Assembly: GCA_024763075.1 (NCBI GenBank)
Contig: JANTGF010000037.1
Span: 1 to 40,266, forward strand
Source: Bacteroidales bacterium
Lineage (GTDB): Bacteria > Bacteroidota > Bacteroidia > Bacteroidales > VadinHA17
Length of the DNA: 40,266 nt
Reading direction: 5' to 3'
The notes below the pieces were generated by a model, which was not told where the DNA came from, did not search any database, and saw only the letters and a program-made list of their open reading frames with translations. The position numbers were made by a program, and so were the translations under genes. Positions 1 through 9,517 of the stretch are shown piece by piece (the stretch's first letter is position 1; the number at the start of each line of letters is the position of its first letter).

Positions 1-2
1 GA

Positions 3-1553
3 ACACTGACTATTATTGGTGAAGAAACCGATGATATGCCAGCCATGATCCAGGTTGGGAATGACCTGGATGGTAGTGTACTTTACATCCTTATCCGAAC
101 TTTCAATGATTTAACATTGAAAAATTTAATGATCATCGACCAGGATGCTGCAGGTACTCCGGGATCATCCGTATTGGAAATTGCCGGTCCGGCAAAAATT
201 ATCATGGATAATTGTGTGATCGATCCTGCAGGTCAATGGCTCATGATTCGTGGAGAAGACCCTGCAAATGGTTCCAAAATGTTTATGACAAACAACCTAA
301 TTCTAAGGAACGGCGCCATGGGTGGACCCAATGATCCTGGATATATGGGTAGCAACCAATGGGATACATTGTATATTGAGAACAATACATTTGTTTCTTC
401 AGGACAGTGGCTGTTTGGTGGTGCATTTCACCGTACTCCTCCAAATAATTTCATCTGGATTAACCATAATACCTTCCTGTGGCACGATGTTTGGCTTGGC
501 TTACCTTTCAACGACCTGAACTATTACATGACCAACAATCTGTTCCATGATGTAAGTATTTTCAGCCAGATTTATGCATGGGGACAGTTTTTCCCTGATT
601 ATAAATCAGGCAATACCATGGGTAGCTTAGCAAATACAGATACACTTGAATTAGAAGGAGGTGGAACTGAAGCTTTGCCTTCTTCCAGGATTAAGTTCTG
701 GCAGCGTAACCTGCAATACACATCTAATGGCGTGAAGAGTATCACTGCATATGCAAAATCAAACGATACGATTGCACCTGTATATTCGCTTCCGATGTTA
801 TGGGATGATGAGACACCAGACTGGTTTGCAAGTGACGGCCCGATCGTTTCCCCTGCCGACTCAAGCAGAGAGAACCGAATGTTTAATGACGATGTAAACT
901 GGCCATATTTGAAGTACAATCATAATATGTACGATATAGATCCGCAATACACTGACAATAAGATTTATAGCATCAGCGATAGTGCCGGATTAAATGCAAT
1001 CAGCTGGTTCAAAAAATATATCTGGGGTCTTGCTGACATTCCTGAACCAACGGAATGGCCCAGTTACATGTGGGATGTTGATGGATGGGCCGGTACTGAT
1101 CCTGCCTATTATCCGGAGGTTTGGCCTCGTTTCGATGGCTCATACACAAATCCGACCCTTCTTACGGCTTCTACTGCGGGATTACCCCTTGGTGATTTAA
1201 ACTGGTTTCCCGATGCCAAGGCTACATGGTTAGCTAATCAGGATGCCATTACCCAACATATCTTAAGTCTGAATGAAGATCAGCTTATAATTTCAGATGT
1301 TAAGGAAAACAGAAACAAGGTTGCCTTTTCAATATATCCTAATCCGGTACAGGACATTCTTACCGTTAAAAGTGTTCAGAAGATGAGTAACATGAAGATT
1401 TACAATGTAACCGGAAGTCTTGTAAAGCTTGTTGATTTAACAAGCCAATCCTACAGGAATATCAACGTTTCCAGTCTCCCGAAAGGCATCTATATGGTCA
1501 AGGTAAATTTTGTAGAAGGCGGAACATATTCATACAGGATTATCAAGGAATAA
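3..1553 (+). CDS. Secreted beta-helix-like protein with T9SS sorting domain, 5' end missing
   Basis: The reading frame is open to the left edge: the first in-frame codons read TLTIIGEE before the first Met at 36, so the start lies outside the window. The visible part has short repeated beta-strand patterns of the kind 'nLtlkNlmIiD', 'kIImDNCVID' and 'tLYIENNTF', typical of right-handed parallel beta-helix proteins (pectate lyase-like folds). The last ~75 residues form a type A T9SS sorting domain: 'YPNPVQDILTV' starts it, and 'LPKGIYMVKV' followed by a basic end 'YRIIKE' closes it. The protein is therefore expected to cross the outer membrane by T9SS and be secreted or surface-attached. No catalytic residues can be assigned, so a lyase or adhesin role is open. 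A good intrinsic terminator follows at 1608-1644. Confidence 0.85.
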   Translation, partial: TLTIIGEETDDMPAMIQVGNDLDGSVLYILIRTFNDLTLKNLMIIDQDAAGTPGSSVLEIAGPAKIIMDNCVIDPAGQWLMIRGEDPANGSKMFMTNNLILRNGAMGGPNDPGYMGSNQWDTLYIENNTFVSSGQWLFGGAFHRTPPNNFIWINHNTFLWHDVWLGLPFNDLNYYMTNNLFHDVSIFSQIYAWGQFFPDYKSGNTMGSLANTDTLELEGGGTEALPSSRIKFWQRNLQYTSNGVKSITAYAKSNDTIAPVYSLPMLWDDETPDWFASDGPIVSPADSSRENRMFNDDVNWPYLKYNHNMYDIDPQYTDNKIYSISDSAGLNAISWFKKYIWGLADIPEPTEWPSYMWDVDGWAGTDPAYYPEVWPRFDGSYTNPTLLTASTAGLPLGDLNWFPDAKATWLANQDAITQHILSLNEDQLIISDVKENRNKVAFSIYPNPVQDILTVKSVQKMSNMKIYNVTGSLVKLVDLTSQSYRNINVSSLPKGIYMVKVNFVEGGTYSYRIIKE

Positions 1554-1607
1554 AATAGGAAATATTTAGATCCCTATTGAATGAAATATAGAAGCTATTC
1601 TTAATTA

Positions 1608-1644
1608 AAAAGCGCAGTGATCTGTCAATGAACACTGCGCTTTT
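1608..1644 (+). terminator. Intrinsic terminator of the beta-helix gene
   Basis: A perfect 12-bp inverted repeat (AAAAGCGCAGTG / CACTGCGCTTTT) encloses a 13-nt loop, and the right arm runs into CTTT. It lies 54 bp after the stop of the beta-helix gene and before the PL8 gene, so the two plus-strand genes are probably separate transcripts. Confidence 0.8.
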
Positions 1645-1768
1645 CTTTAATATCAATCCACTGAAATAATTTAACTATTAATACAAGTGAAATTTAATTC
1701 GGATTTTTGAGTATCATCGAAACATGGCTGAAAAAAGTGGTTTTTCGAGGTGCCATAAATATATTATT

Positions 1769-3808
1769 ATGAAAACTACACAAAACGCAATTGGACTAAT
1801 ATTGTTGTTTTTTACAATAAATAATGTGTTTGCAAACGATATTGATATACTGTATGAAAGGTATTGGGAATTGTTTATAAATAATCCGGGTAAAGAAAAT
1901 GTTGATGCATCATTGGCTCTGCTTAACCCCGATGGTTCATTTTCCGATTTAGATTACACTTCAACAACTGCCAACTTAAGTATCCATCTTACCCGGTTAA
2001 AAAATTTTGGCGGTGCTTATCAATCTGTTGGAAATGCATATTACCATTCTGACAGTATTAAAACTTTGTTCTATACAAGTTTACAATATTGGATTACCAA
2101 GAATCAAACTCCAGGCAATTGGTGGTGGAGACATATAGCTTATCCTAAAGCATTTGCTCCTGCTTTATTTTTGATGAATGTTGAAATGCAAATCGAAAAA
2201 CCAGGCTTATTTGCTGATGCCATAGATTATTTACGATGGGCATACCTGCAAAATACTTATATGTCAGGAGCCAACGGTGCCGATAAAATATATGGAGCTT
2301 ACCCTGCATCAGTACTTATTAAAAGCGATTCTCAACTAAAAGAATATCAGGATAAAATTAAAGCCCTTATGGCTGTTCAAAATAAAGGTGAAGGAATTGA
2401 AGCAGATTGGATGTATGGCCAGCACAGTTTCTACGGACGACAATTATACGCAAATTATGAGCATGAATATTTAAACTCCATTTTAACCATGTTGAATATT
2501 TGTAAAGGAACAATTTATAATGTATCTGATTCAGAACTGGCTATTTTGGATAATCACTTTTTAAACGGAAATCAATGGTACGTCTATAACAATCACGAAG
2601 ACCCATGTCAAACAGGAAGAGTGCCTACATCATCGCTTAATGGTAGATTTACGCATACATTATTTCTTTTATTAGGATTAAACACGCCAAAAAAATCTCA
2701 AATTGCCATTGTTCAGGACAGAATACTTAATGGAAGCAATGCTGCTTCAAAGCTTATAGGAAATAGAATGTTCTGGAGATTCGATTACATGATACATCGC
2801 AGAGAGAATTATTATGTAAGCTCCCGTTTAACATCAACCCGTACAGTTGGCCTGGAATCAGGAAATGGTGAGGGTATTCATAATTATTACGGGGGCTCGG
2901 GCCTAAATTTTCTTTTCAGAACAGGTAACGAATACGATTATCCCTATTTTAAAATAATGAACTATCGTCAATGGCCTGGCATTACCGTTGAACAAGACGA
3001 TGCCAATTTGCCGGCGGTTGATTGGGGCAGGGGTGGTCCAAACGGAAATGCCTTCGCCGGTGGCGTAAGCGATGGATTTACTGGCGCCATTGGAACAATT
3101 TACAGTAAAAGGAGAGTTAAAGCCTATAAAAGCTGGTTTTATTTTGATGATGAATATGTCGCTTTAGGCAATGGAATTACAGAATCAAGAGGTTCAGCAT
3201 CAGTATTTACAACAATAAACCAAGCTTTACAAAAAAGTACAATTATCTATTCAGAAAACAATAATCAACAAACAGTAACAACTGCATCGGGCAGTATAAC
3301 AGTTGCAAATCCCGATTGGATCTTACAAGATAGCATTGGATATGTAAACCTGCTTCCCACTTCTAATTTTAAAATAAGTAGCGATAACCGAAGCGGCACA
3401 AATATTTTTACTGTTGGTATTGATCATGGAATAAATCCAACCGGTGCAACTTATGCTTATGCGGTTTATCCAAATTCAAGTACAGCATCTATTGCAAATA
3501 ATAAAGTAAATTTACCATTTCAAATACTAAGTAATACAAAAATCGTACAAGCCGTTTATCATAAAACGCTTAAAATAACACAAGCTATATTTTACACCGC
3601 CGGAAGTATAACCTTAGCCAATGGGAAAAAAGTGCTAACTGTAAATGCGCCTTGCGCTGTATTAGTTAAAGATACCGCTTCAACTTATCACATAACGATA
3701 GGTAATCCATTATGCAATAGTTCAAACCCTGCTTCAATAGTAATAACTATGAATACACCATTAACCGGAATCGGCATTACCTGGGATGGAACCATAAGTT
3801 CAATATAA
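1769..3808 (+). CDS. Polysaccharide lyase family 8 (hyaluronate/chondroitin/xanthan lyase-like), main part
   Basis: The start at 1769 is preferred over the in-frame Met at 1724 because it gives a clean signal peptide (MKTTQNAIG..., cleavage after NNVFA). The order of landmarks is that of PL8. First comes an (alpha/alpha) toroid with 'NWWWRHIAYPKAF' near residues 117-129. Next is the catalytic-region motif 'QHSFYGRQLY' near 218-227, with the candidate catalytic His and nearby tyrosines. Then come 'MIHRRENYYVSSRLTSTR' near 341-358 and 'GNGEGIHNYYGGSG' near 365-378, followed by beta-sandwich domains. PL8 enzymes cleave uronic-acid glycans by beta-elimination. The frame stops at 3806-3808, before the conserved terminal strand and sorting domain, which continue in another frame. 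The 3' half looks visibly richer in A/T than the preceding gene. The substrate cannot be chosen from sequence alone. Confidence 0.85.
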   Translation: MKTTQNAIGLILLFFTINNVFANDIDILYERYWELFINNPGKENVDASLALLNPDGSFSDLDYTSTTANLSIHLTRLKNFGGAYQSVGNAYYHSDSIKTLFYTSLQYWITKNQTPGNWWWRHIAYPKAFAPALFLMNVEMQIEKPGLFADAIDYLRWAYLQNTYMSGANGADKIYGAYPASVLIKSDSQLKEYQDKIKALMAVQNKGEGIEADWMYGQHSFYGRQLYANYEHEYLNSILTMLNICKGTIYNVSDSELAILDNHFLNGNQWYVYNNHEDPCQTGRVPTSSLNGRFTHTLFLLLGLNTPKKSQIAIVQDRILNGSNAASKLIGNRMFWRFDYMIHRRENYYVSSRLTSTRTVGLESGNGEGIHNYYGGSGLNFLFRTGNEYDYPYFKIMNYRQWPGITVEQDDANLPAVDWGRGGPNGNAFAGGVSDGFTGAIGTIYSKRRVKAYKSWFYFDDEYVALGNGITESRGSASVFTTINQALQKSTIIYSENNNQQTVTTASGSITVANPDWILQDSIGYVNLLPTSNFKISSDNRSGTNIFTVGIDHGINPTGATYAYAVYPNSSTASIANNKVNLPFQILSNTKIVQAVYHKTLKITQAIFYTAGSITLANGKKVLTVNAPCAVLVKDTASTYHITIGNPLCNSSNPASIVITMNTPLTGIGITWDGTISSI

Positions 3809-4143
3809 CTTTGCCAAAAGGAGATTATGCTGGAAAATCGGTAAGTACAATTGCATATCGCAGCAATTCAACACCTGTTTTTACAAGCTCAGATAATGGT
3901 AAATCAGTAACATCTGTTTACCCAAATCCAACAAATCAAAACATAATAGTTTCGTTTGGTATTGACAAGGTTAATGCTATTGAAATTTATAACGCAAACG
4001 GACAGTCTGTTTTTTCAAAGCAACTAAATAAAACAGCACATACATCTGAAAGCTTTGATATTTCAAGATTTCAGCGAGGAGTTTATTTCGTTAAAGTATA
4101 TTCTGACAAAGGAGCAATACTTAAGAAAATAATCAAAAACTAA
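3802..4143 (+). CDS. Frame-shifted 3' end of the PL8 gene: last sandwich strand plus T9SS sorting domain
   Basis: This stretch reads FNITLPKGDYAGKS at its start, which looks like the usual last strand of PL8 C-terminal domains. It then carries a type A T9SS sorting domain ('VYPNPTNQNIIVSF', then 'FQRGVYFVKVYSDKG' and the basic end 'LKKIIKN'). It has no ATG start of its own; the nearest possible start is a TTG at 3811. One extra T in the T-T pair at 3799-3800 would join it to the upstream frame as ...DGTISFNITLPKGDYAGKS. I therefore read it as the end of the same gene, broken by a one-base deletion or a sequencing error. If the break is real, the lyase loses its T9SS export signal. Confidence 0.75.
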   Translation, partial: NITLPKGDYAGKSVSTIAYRSNSTPVFTSSDNGKSVTSVYPNPTNQNIIVSFGIDKVNAIEIYNANGQSVFSKQLNKTAHTSESFDISRFQRGVYFVKVYSDKGAILKKIIKN

Positions 4144-4146
4144 AAC

Positions 4147-4869
4147 TTAAAGTTCTTTTATTTTAATATTCCGGAACTGTGTTAATCCTCCATGGTCCTG
4201 TAACCCGATATGACCTTCTTTTGCCATACCATAATATGGCTCATTTTTCCATTTACCCTTACTCTTTTGCTGCTTCCAATCATCACTCCAGAGTTCGTAT
4301 TCCACAACTTTTTTATTATTTAACCAGTGTTCAACATGAGACCCATTTACAACAATTTTTGTAAAATTCCATTCTCCCACAGGTTTAACTTCTGCATTTT
4401 GGGGTGCATACATAGCATAATCAGCACCACTATACTGATCCTTATGCAAGGGATCCGGCCAGCCTTTACCATCTATCAACTGATATTCAGGACCCGATTT
4501 GTAAATGGCATCTACAACTCCCTCCTCAACATGATAGAATATCCCTGAATTACTTTGCTTATTAATTTTCCACTCAAGGGTAAGGATAAAATTTTTAAAC
4601 TTCTTTTTTGTAATTATGTCGCCACCATGGTCACTTCCTTCTCCTGAATTCTGAAGGATACCATCGGTCACCTTCCATCCTTTAACCTCACCATCGTTAA
4701 AAAACTTCCAATTATCCAATGTTTTTCCATTAAACAGAAGTTGCCAGCCTTCATCTTTTTCTTTTTGGCTTAATACATTTATTTCATCTTTTGGCTGCTG
4801 AGTACAACTAATAAGCCCGGCCATAAAAATGAAGGCAATTCTAACAAGGTTCACTGATTTTTTTTTCAT
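4147..4869 (-). CDS. DUF1080 (3-keto-disaccharide hydrolase-type) lipoprotein
   Basis: A 240-residue lipoprotein: the leader ends in 'MAGLISC' with the lipobox Cys at 22. The rest is one DUF1080/PF06439 domain, a concanavalin-like jelly roll, with 'GWQLLFNGKTLDNW' at the start, 'SNSGIFYHV' in the middle, 'GEWNFTKIVVNG' and 'VEHWLNNKKVVEYEL' later, and 'GHIGLQDHGG' near the end. Family members have been linked to hydrolysis of 3-keto glycosides. No Gfo/Idh oxidoreductase that could make such a substrate is visible in the window, so the exact reaction is uncertain. It is the last gene of the eight-gene minus-strand run, 89 bp behind the SGNH esterase, and its stop lies 3 bp from the convergent PL8 stop. 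Confidence 0.88.
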   Translation of the reverse strand: MKKKSVNLVRIAFIFMAGLISCTQQPKDEINVLSQKEKDEGWQLLFNGKTLDNWKFFNDGEVKGWKVTDGILQNSGEGSDHGGDIITKKKFKNFILTLEWKINKQSNSGIFYHVEEGVVDAIYKSGPEYQLIDGKGWPDPLHKDQYSGADYAMYAPQNAEVKPVGEWNFTKIVVNGSHVEHWLNNKKVVEYELWSDDWKQQKSKGKWKNEPYYGMAKEGHIGLQDHGGLTQFRNIKIKEL

Positions 4870-4958
4870 AATAATAAATTTTTGATTTTTACTAGATATT
4901 TGATTTTAAAGTATTTATTCTAATATCAGATTCACTTTGATTTTTTACCAAAAAAATA

Positions 4959-6119
4959 CTAAAGCTTGTTTAAGTTCTGAAGATGTAAAATATTCTCAAT
5001 GGTTGTTATTAGCGCATCTGCAATTCTTTTTGACCCTAAATCAGTAGGATGAACGCCATCGACTGTACATTCATAGTAGTCATCTCCAAGCACTTGTGAA
5101 CCATCAAGAAAGTATATGTTCTTATCCCCTGCTGCTTTCCTATCATTAACTAAATTTCTTTGAAATTTTAGGTTTGACAATAACAATTCCTGATTGGATG
5201 TTCCAAAAGCATCGGAAAACCTGATTTTAGACATTATCAAAATAGGAGTATCAGGATGTTTTTCTCTCAAAATAGCAATAAAAGGACTTAGAGTATTGAC
5301 AATAGTCTGATTTGCATTAGCCTCATAATCTAAAATGATAAAACCAATATTGGAAATTTGATTTATAAGATGCGCTAAGGCTGGTTCACCCCTTCCACTT
5401 CCTGAAAAACCAAGATTTACCAATTGTGCATCCAATTTACGACTAATTATATTGGAGTATGCCATTCCCGGCCTTGACACACATCCTCCCTGCGTAATAG
5501 ACGTACCGTAAATTACAATTTTCCCGGAGAATGAAAATGCCGGTGCAGCTTGTATTATACTTCCTTTTTCCACGCCAATCTGCAATGAATTCACACCATT
5601 GTACAAAGGAAAGTTAATTGTAAAGTCATGAAATCCGGACTCATCTGACTTAAACAGTTCATTTTGATAACGAATGGCGTCGTAAGGGAAACGGGCAGTT
5701 CTCAGGTACCGCTGAAATCCATATTCCCGAATGTACAAATCAAATCCGCTTTGGCCTGTGGCTGCCATATGGTACATTCCTGATTTTTCCCTGAGCTCAA
5801 CCTTTATCAAAATCCTTTTACTATTGGTACTAAACCTGACTTGCCCTCCTGCAGTATGGTAAGCCAGCCCATCAACGACTTCTGTGAGTTCCCACCGGGG
5901 ATGAACGGGCAATCTCCTGTAAACACTATCATGGTTTATCCATTCAAATCCAACTAAACTAAATGGCTCTTTTTGTGCATCAAACCACACAATTTCATCG
6001 TCAAAAGTATTTTTCAGGGGTCTGTTTGAATCCGGTTTTAATTCCTGAGAACTCCCTGGGAAACTGAAACCAAGGAATATGATAAAATATTGAATAAAAA
6101 TAATTTTTCTTGCCATCAT
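4959..6119 (-). CDS. SGNH/GDSL esterase with N-terminal GxDLY domain
   Basis: A 386-residue exported protein with a hydrophobic leader (IIFIQYFIIFLGFSF). The N-terminal half is a beta-sandwich carrying the GxDLY signature ('SGFDLYIREYGFQRYLRTA', about 124-142). The C-terminal half is an SGNH hydrolase. Block I is 'GTSITQGG' with candidate nucleophile Ser207, block II is 'GFSGSGRGE' near 237-245, block III is 'DYEANAN' with Asn268, and block V is 'DGVHP' with Asp354 and His357. All SGNH residues are present, so it should be active. Enzymes of this build usually remove acetyl or other acyl groups from sugars. It starts 7 bp after the rhamnosidase stop, which suggests co-transcription. Confidence 0.88.
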   Translation of the reverse strand: MMARKIIFIQYFIIFLGFSFPGSSQELKPDSNRPLKNTFDDEIVWFDAQKEPFSLVGFEWINHDSVYRRLPVHPRWELTEVVDGLAYHTAGGQVRFSTNSKRILIKVELREKSGMYHMAATGQSGFDLYIREYGFQRYLRTARFPYDAIRYQNELFKSDESGFHDFTINFPLYNGVNSLQIGVEKGSIIQAAPAFSFSGKIVIYGTSITQGGCVSRPGMAYSNIISRKLDAQLVNLGFSGSGRGEPALAHLINQISNIGFIILDYEANANQTIVNTLSPFIAILREKHPDTPILIMSKIRFSDAFGTSNQELLLSNLKFQRNLVNDRKAAGDKNIYFLDGSQVLGDDYYECTVDGVHPTDLGSKRIADALITTIENILHLQNLNKL

Positions 6120-6126
6120 ACAAATT

Positions 6127-8520
6127 TCAAAGTTTTAATTGCTGCTTACCACTGATTAAATTTGTTTCACTTCCATTCCATACGAATTTTCCCGTCAACC
6201 CTTCCGGCAGAATAATTATCCCTTCAACACCTTTTTCTCTTTTTCGTTTTAATTTTATAATTATATTGCCTTTATAATGCGGCATTTTGGCATCAATAAA
6301 ATCTAATCTCCCAAAATGTGGCTCAATAGTTACCGTTTTAAATCCGGGAGATTCCGGTTTAATACCACAAACGACTGACAAAAGATGGTAATTCGGACTG
6401 GCACTCCATGCATGGCAGTCTGATCTGGTGGGTTCAGGAGTCTCAGCAAAAGTTGTAAGTCCGATTTTTATCATCTTTTTCCATGGTTCCAATAAGCTGA
6501 GATAATCATCAGCCAAATTTGCAACCTGCAAGGCCTGAATCAAATAAAACTTAAAATATAAAGTAGTCTGAATCAAATCTTCATCCATGAGTATCTTTTT
6601 AAACAATTCAGCGTTTTCACTTTGATGCAACATACCTGTCAGGATGGCCAGGATGTTTGCATGCTGACTATATGAAGACTGTTCCGGAGTATCGGCAAGT
6701 AATCCTTTTTCCTCATCCCAACACTTTTCATAGGTGTTCTTTAACAAAGATTGTGAAAGCTCACGGTAATCCTGTGCCTGATGCTGGTTTCCAAATGCCT
6801 CAAACAGTTCCGAAGCCATTTGCAGGGCATGTACATACTGCAAAGTGATAATTGAAGAGTTGCCTCCGATGGCTCCTTTAGGCGTTCCTCCTACTGGCTT
6901 ATGACTATTCCAGGGACCAAAAGACCAATCCACAAAATTCCACCAATCCATGGGCCCCAGCATACCGTTTTTATCAATCTTTTGCCTGTACCAGTACAAA
7001 ACATTTCGAATCCCATTCAAATACTTTTTTACAAATTCCGTATCATCCCTGTTCATCCAGAAATCATGTACCATTTCAATCCAGAACAATGAAAATGGAG
7101 GTATTACCTGTGGCTGGGAAGAGGGGAACCGACTTTGGGTCAGCCCCATTGGAAGTTGCGAGTTATTAAACTGCTCAATGGCATTTCGCATCAGGCGGTC
7201 ATCTCCGGCAACATAAAGTGAAATTAATGCCTGTATCCGGGTATCTCCGATATATTGCAGCTGTTCATAATAGGGACAATCATAATAAGTTTCTCCGGCA
7301 CACAACCGTGCAGTTCTCCAGCCTACACTCCAAATGGCTTGTAATGAAGAATCACTGCTTTTAAAAAATGCCTTTTCTTTAAAAGGATATGCCGTAAAAT
7401 ACCCGTAGAGATCTTCGATAACCAATGGCTCATTCTTTGTTTCCACAATGATCTCCAGGTAACGATATGTTCTGAACCAAAGAGGTTGAAAGTGTCTGGC
7501 TTTTCCCCCATCGGGCATGAATCTGTCTGAATAATAACTCAGCATCACCTTGCCTTCAGTCAGATTACGATTTCCCTTAATCCCGTTTTTGTCAACCAGT
7601 GCTTCAGCATAGCTTAGCTCTATTGTGGCACCCTTTCCTCCGCTAACAATAATCTCAGGATAAGCTGTTGTTAGAAATGTCTGATCAAGTGAAATTTTCA
7701 CTTTACTATTTGCATGAACTCGCAAAGGAGATTTCCCTTCCAGAAAATATTTTCCAACTTGAATATTATCAGCCTTTTCCACTTCCTTAATCCGCTGAAA
7801 TTTGTATTCCATAAACGGGATATTCCCTGGAGTCAGTCCCCAGTCCCAAAAAGTAAATTTACCTCTGGGTATACCACTACCCAATACCCTGGGGACTTTC
7901 CATTCTTTATCATCAAAATCAAGCGTTTCCCATCCATACGGATATTTTGAGCCATCTACTTCCTCTCCCGGACCGACAGATGTCTGAGAAGCAGATATGG
8001 GCTTATAAGCTTCATTTTTATATACTCTCCAGCTATTACCAGTATTTACTATCTCCTCCAAACTCTGGTTTCCCTGAACAATAAAAGCGGTTTTGTTTGA
8101 CATCTGTGCCAGGGGACTATCTTCTCCAAAATTCCAGACAACCGCTGCAAAAACATTCTTTCCAGTCTTTAAATATTTTGCAATATCTATAGTTTCAAAC
8201 CGCCAGTGCGCAAGATCACCACGGGCCGGACCTTTACAGACTTCTGTTTCGTTTACAAAAAATCTGTAACGATTATCACCGGAGATGTGGACAATAAATT
8301 CATCGGGTTGCTCCTGTAAATTAAAATTTTTTCTAAAATGAAATACTCCAAAATCGGTCAGTGAAACACCCGGATAAGTAATCCATAGTGCTTTCCATTT
8401 ACCATTCAATAATGCAGGATTTATTTTTGCAGACTCCTGTCCATGAGTAGCCAGAGAAAACAACTGAAAAATAAGAATCCATAAAAATGACAACTCCGGT
8501 ATATATTTAATTTGTCTCAT
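6127..8520 (-). CDS. GH78-type alpha-L-rhamnosidase
   Basis: The frame is open from 8562, but the Met at 8520 gives a signal-peptide-like leader (FLWILIFQLFSLATHG) and avoids overlap with the preceding gene. The product is then 797 residues. N-terminal beta-sandwich modules ('WKALWITYPG', 'FGVFHFRKNF', 'HISGDNRYRFFVN') are followed by an (alpha/alpha)6 catalytic domain. The motif 'DCPYYEQLQYIGD' (about 414-426) is the variant of the GH78 acid motif found in one branch of the family, and its Glu is a candidate acid. The C-terminal sandwich has 'KTVTIEPHFGRLDFI'. It should release terminal L-rhamnose in the periplasm or at the cell surface. It lies between two esterases in the run. Confidence 0.88.
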   Translation of the reverse strand: MRQIKYIPELSFLWILIFQLFSLATHGQESAKINPALLNGKWKALWITYPGVSLTDFGVFHFRKNFNLQEQPDEFIVHISGDNRYRFFVNETEVCKGPARGDLAHWRFETIDIAKYLKTGKNVFAAVVWNFGEDSPLAQMSNKTAFIVQGNQSLEEIVNTGNSWRVYKNEAYKPISASQTSVGPGEEVDGSKYPYGWETLDFDDKEWKVPRVLGSGIPRGKFTFWDWGLTPGNIPFMEYKFQRIKEVEKADNIQVGKYFLEGKSPLRVHANSKVKISLDQTFLTTAYPEIIVSGGKGATIELSYAEALVDKNGIKGNRNLTEGKVMLSYYSDRFMPDGGKARHFQPLWFRTYRYLEIIVETKNEPLVIEDLYGYFTAYPFKEKAFFKSSDSSLQAIWSVGWRTARLCAGETYYDCPYYEQLQYIGDTRIQALISLYVAGDDRLMRNAIEQFNNSQLPMGLTQSRFPSSQPQVIPPFSLFWIEMVHDFWMNRDDTEFVKKYLNGIRNVLYWYRQKIDKNGMLGPMDWWNFVDWSFGPWNSHKPVGGTPKGAIGGNSSIITLQYVHALQMASELFEAFGNQHQAQDYRELSQSLLKNTYEKCWDEEKGLLADTPEQSSYSQHANILAILTGMLHQSENAELFKKILMDEDLIQTTLYFKFYLIQALQVANLADDYLSLLEPWKKMIKIGLTTFAETPEPTRSDCHAWSASPNYHLLSVVCGIKPESPGFKTVTIEPHFGRLDFIDAKMPHYKGNIIIKLKRKREKGVEGIIILPEGLTGKFVWNGSETNLISGKQQLKL

Positions 8521-8531
8521 TAAGTCAACAG

Positions 8532-9437
8532 TTAGTTTATTAGTCCGGAATTTTTCATCCAATTAAACAGTGGTTCCATCCACTCGTTCGTTGGTAGTTT
8601 TAACACAAAACCATGATTCCCTTTTGGATAAAGATGCATCTCTGCCGGGATTTTATTCCAAATTAACGCCTGATAAAAACGAATACTATTCTCAACCGGC
8701 ACAACCGTATCATCTCCGGTATGTGTCAACCATGTTGGAGGAGTGTTTTTATTAACTTGCATCTCGTTTGAAAAGAGTAAAATATTTTCCGGATCAGGAA
8801 ATTTTCCAAGTAAATTCATTCTGGATCCTTTGTGAGTTAATTCATCTTTCATACTGATAACCGGATAAACAAGGATCATAAAATCCGGCCTTAAATTAGT
8901 TTTCTTAAGATTCTGAATATATGATTTATTAAAGTGAGTCCCCGCCGTTGATGCTAAATGTCCCCCGGCAGAGAATCCCATAATTCCAATTTTTTCAGGA
9001 TTGATATTCCATTCATCTGCATGCTCCCGAACTACTTTAATTGCCTTTTGAGCATCTTGCAGAGGCCCGATTGCTTTATCAACCATAATCGAATCGCTTG
9101 GCAAACGGTATTTTAAAACAAAAGCTGCAATGCCTCTGCTTAAAAACTCTTCAGCTATTTTAATACCTTCCATTTTATAGCTTACAAATCCATAGCCACC
9201 TCCCGGGCAGATAATTACAGCAGATCTGGTTGCTATTTCTTTATCAGGCAAATAAATTGTCAATGTAGGTTTTGAGGTTTTTTCGTACCCGTAAAACTGA
9301 CCATCAACCATCATTTCAATTTCTTTCATCTGGTATGGTTTACTATTGGGGATGGCTCCGGAATAGAGAGGAATTATTTCTTGCGCATTTAAATTTAATA
9401 CAAGAAAAACAAAGAAAATTAATGTGATTTTGTACAT
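8532..9437 (-). CDS. Alpha/beta-hydrolase esterase of the acetyl-xylan-esterase (BD-FAE-like) type
   Basis: The Met at 9437 is chosen over the upstream Met at 9494 because it opens directly into a signal peptide (ITLIFFVFLVLNLNAQ); the product is 301 residues. The oxyanion-hole loop is 'CPGGGYGF' (near 77-84), the nucleophile elbow is 'GFSAGGH' with Ser156, and the acid and base are in 'GDDTVVP' (near 242) and 'GNHGF' (His near 275). These are the usual features of small exported alpha/beta-hydrolases often annotated as endo-1,4-beta-xylanase B or acetyl esterases, which deacylate sugar chains. It ends 11 bp before the rhamnosidase start, so the two are likely co-translated partners in removing side groups. 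Confidence 0.87.
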   Translation of the reverse strand: MYKITLIFFVFLVLNLNAQEIIPLYSGAIPNSKPYQMKEIEMMVDGQFYGYEKTSKPTLTIYLPDKEIATRSAVIICPGGGYGFVSYKMEGIKIAEEFLSRGIAAFVLKYRLPSDSIMVDKAIGPLQDAQKAIKVVREHADEWNINPEKIGIMGFSAGGHLASTAGTHFNKSYIQNLKKTNLRPDFMILVYPVISMKDELTHKGSRMNLLGKFPDPENILLFSNEMQVNKNTPPTWLTHTGDDTVVPVENSIRFYQALIWNKIPAEMHLYPKGNHGFVLKLPTNEWMEPLFNWMKNSGLIN

Positions 9438-9517
9438 GATTTTTAATATTAAACTATTTTTTTGACTATTAAGTTTTATAATTTTTGTTAACAAACTTTT
9501 TTTTTCAATAATGAAAT

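Noticed and set aside
3780-3815. Programmed ribosomal frameshift in the PL8 gene
   Set aside because: There is no slippery heptamer and no obvious stimulatory hairpin near the junction; a single-base deletion or sequencing error is simpler.
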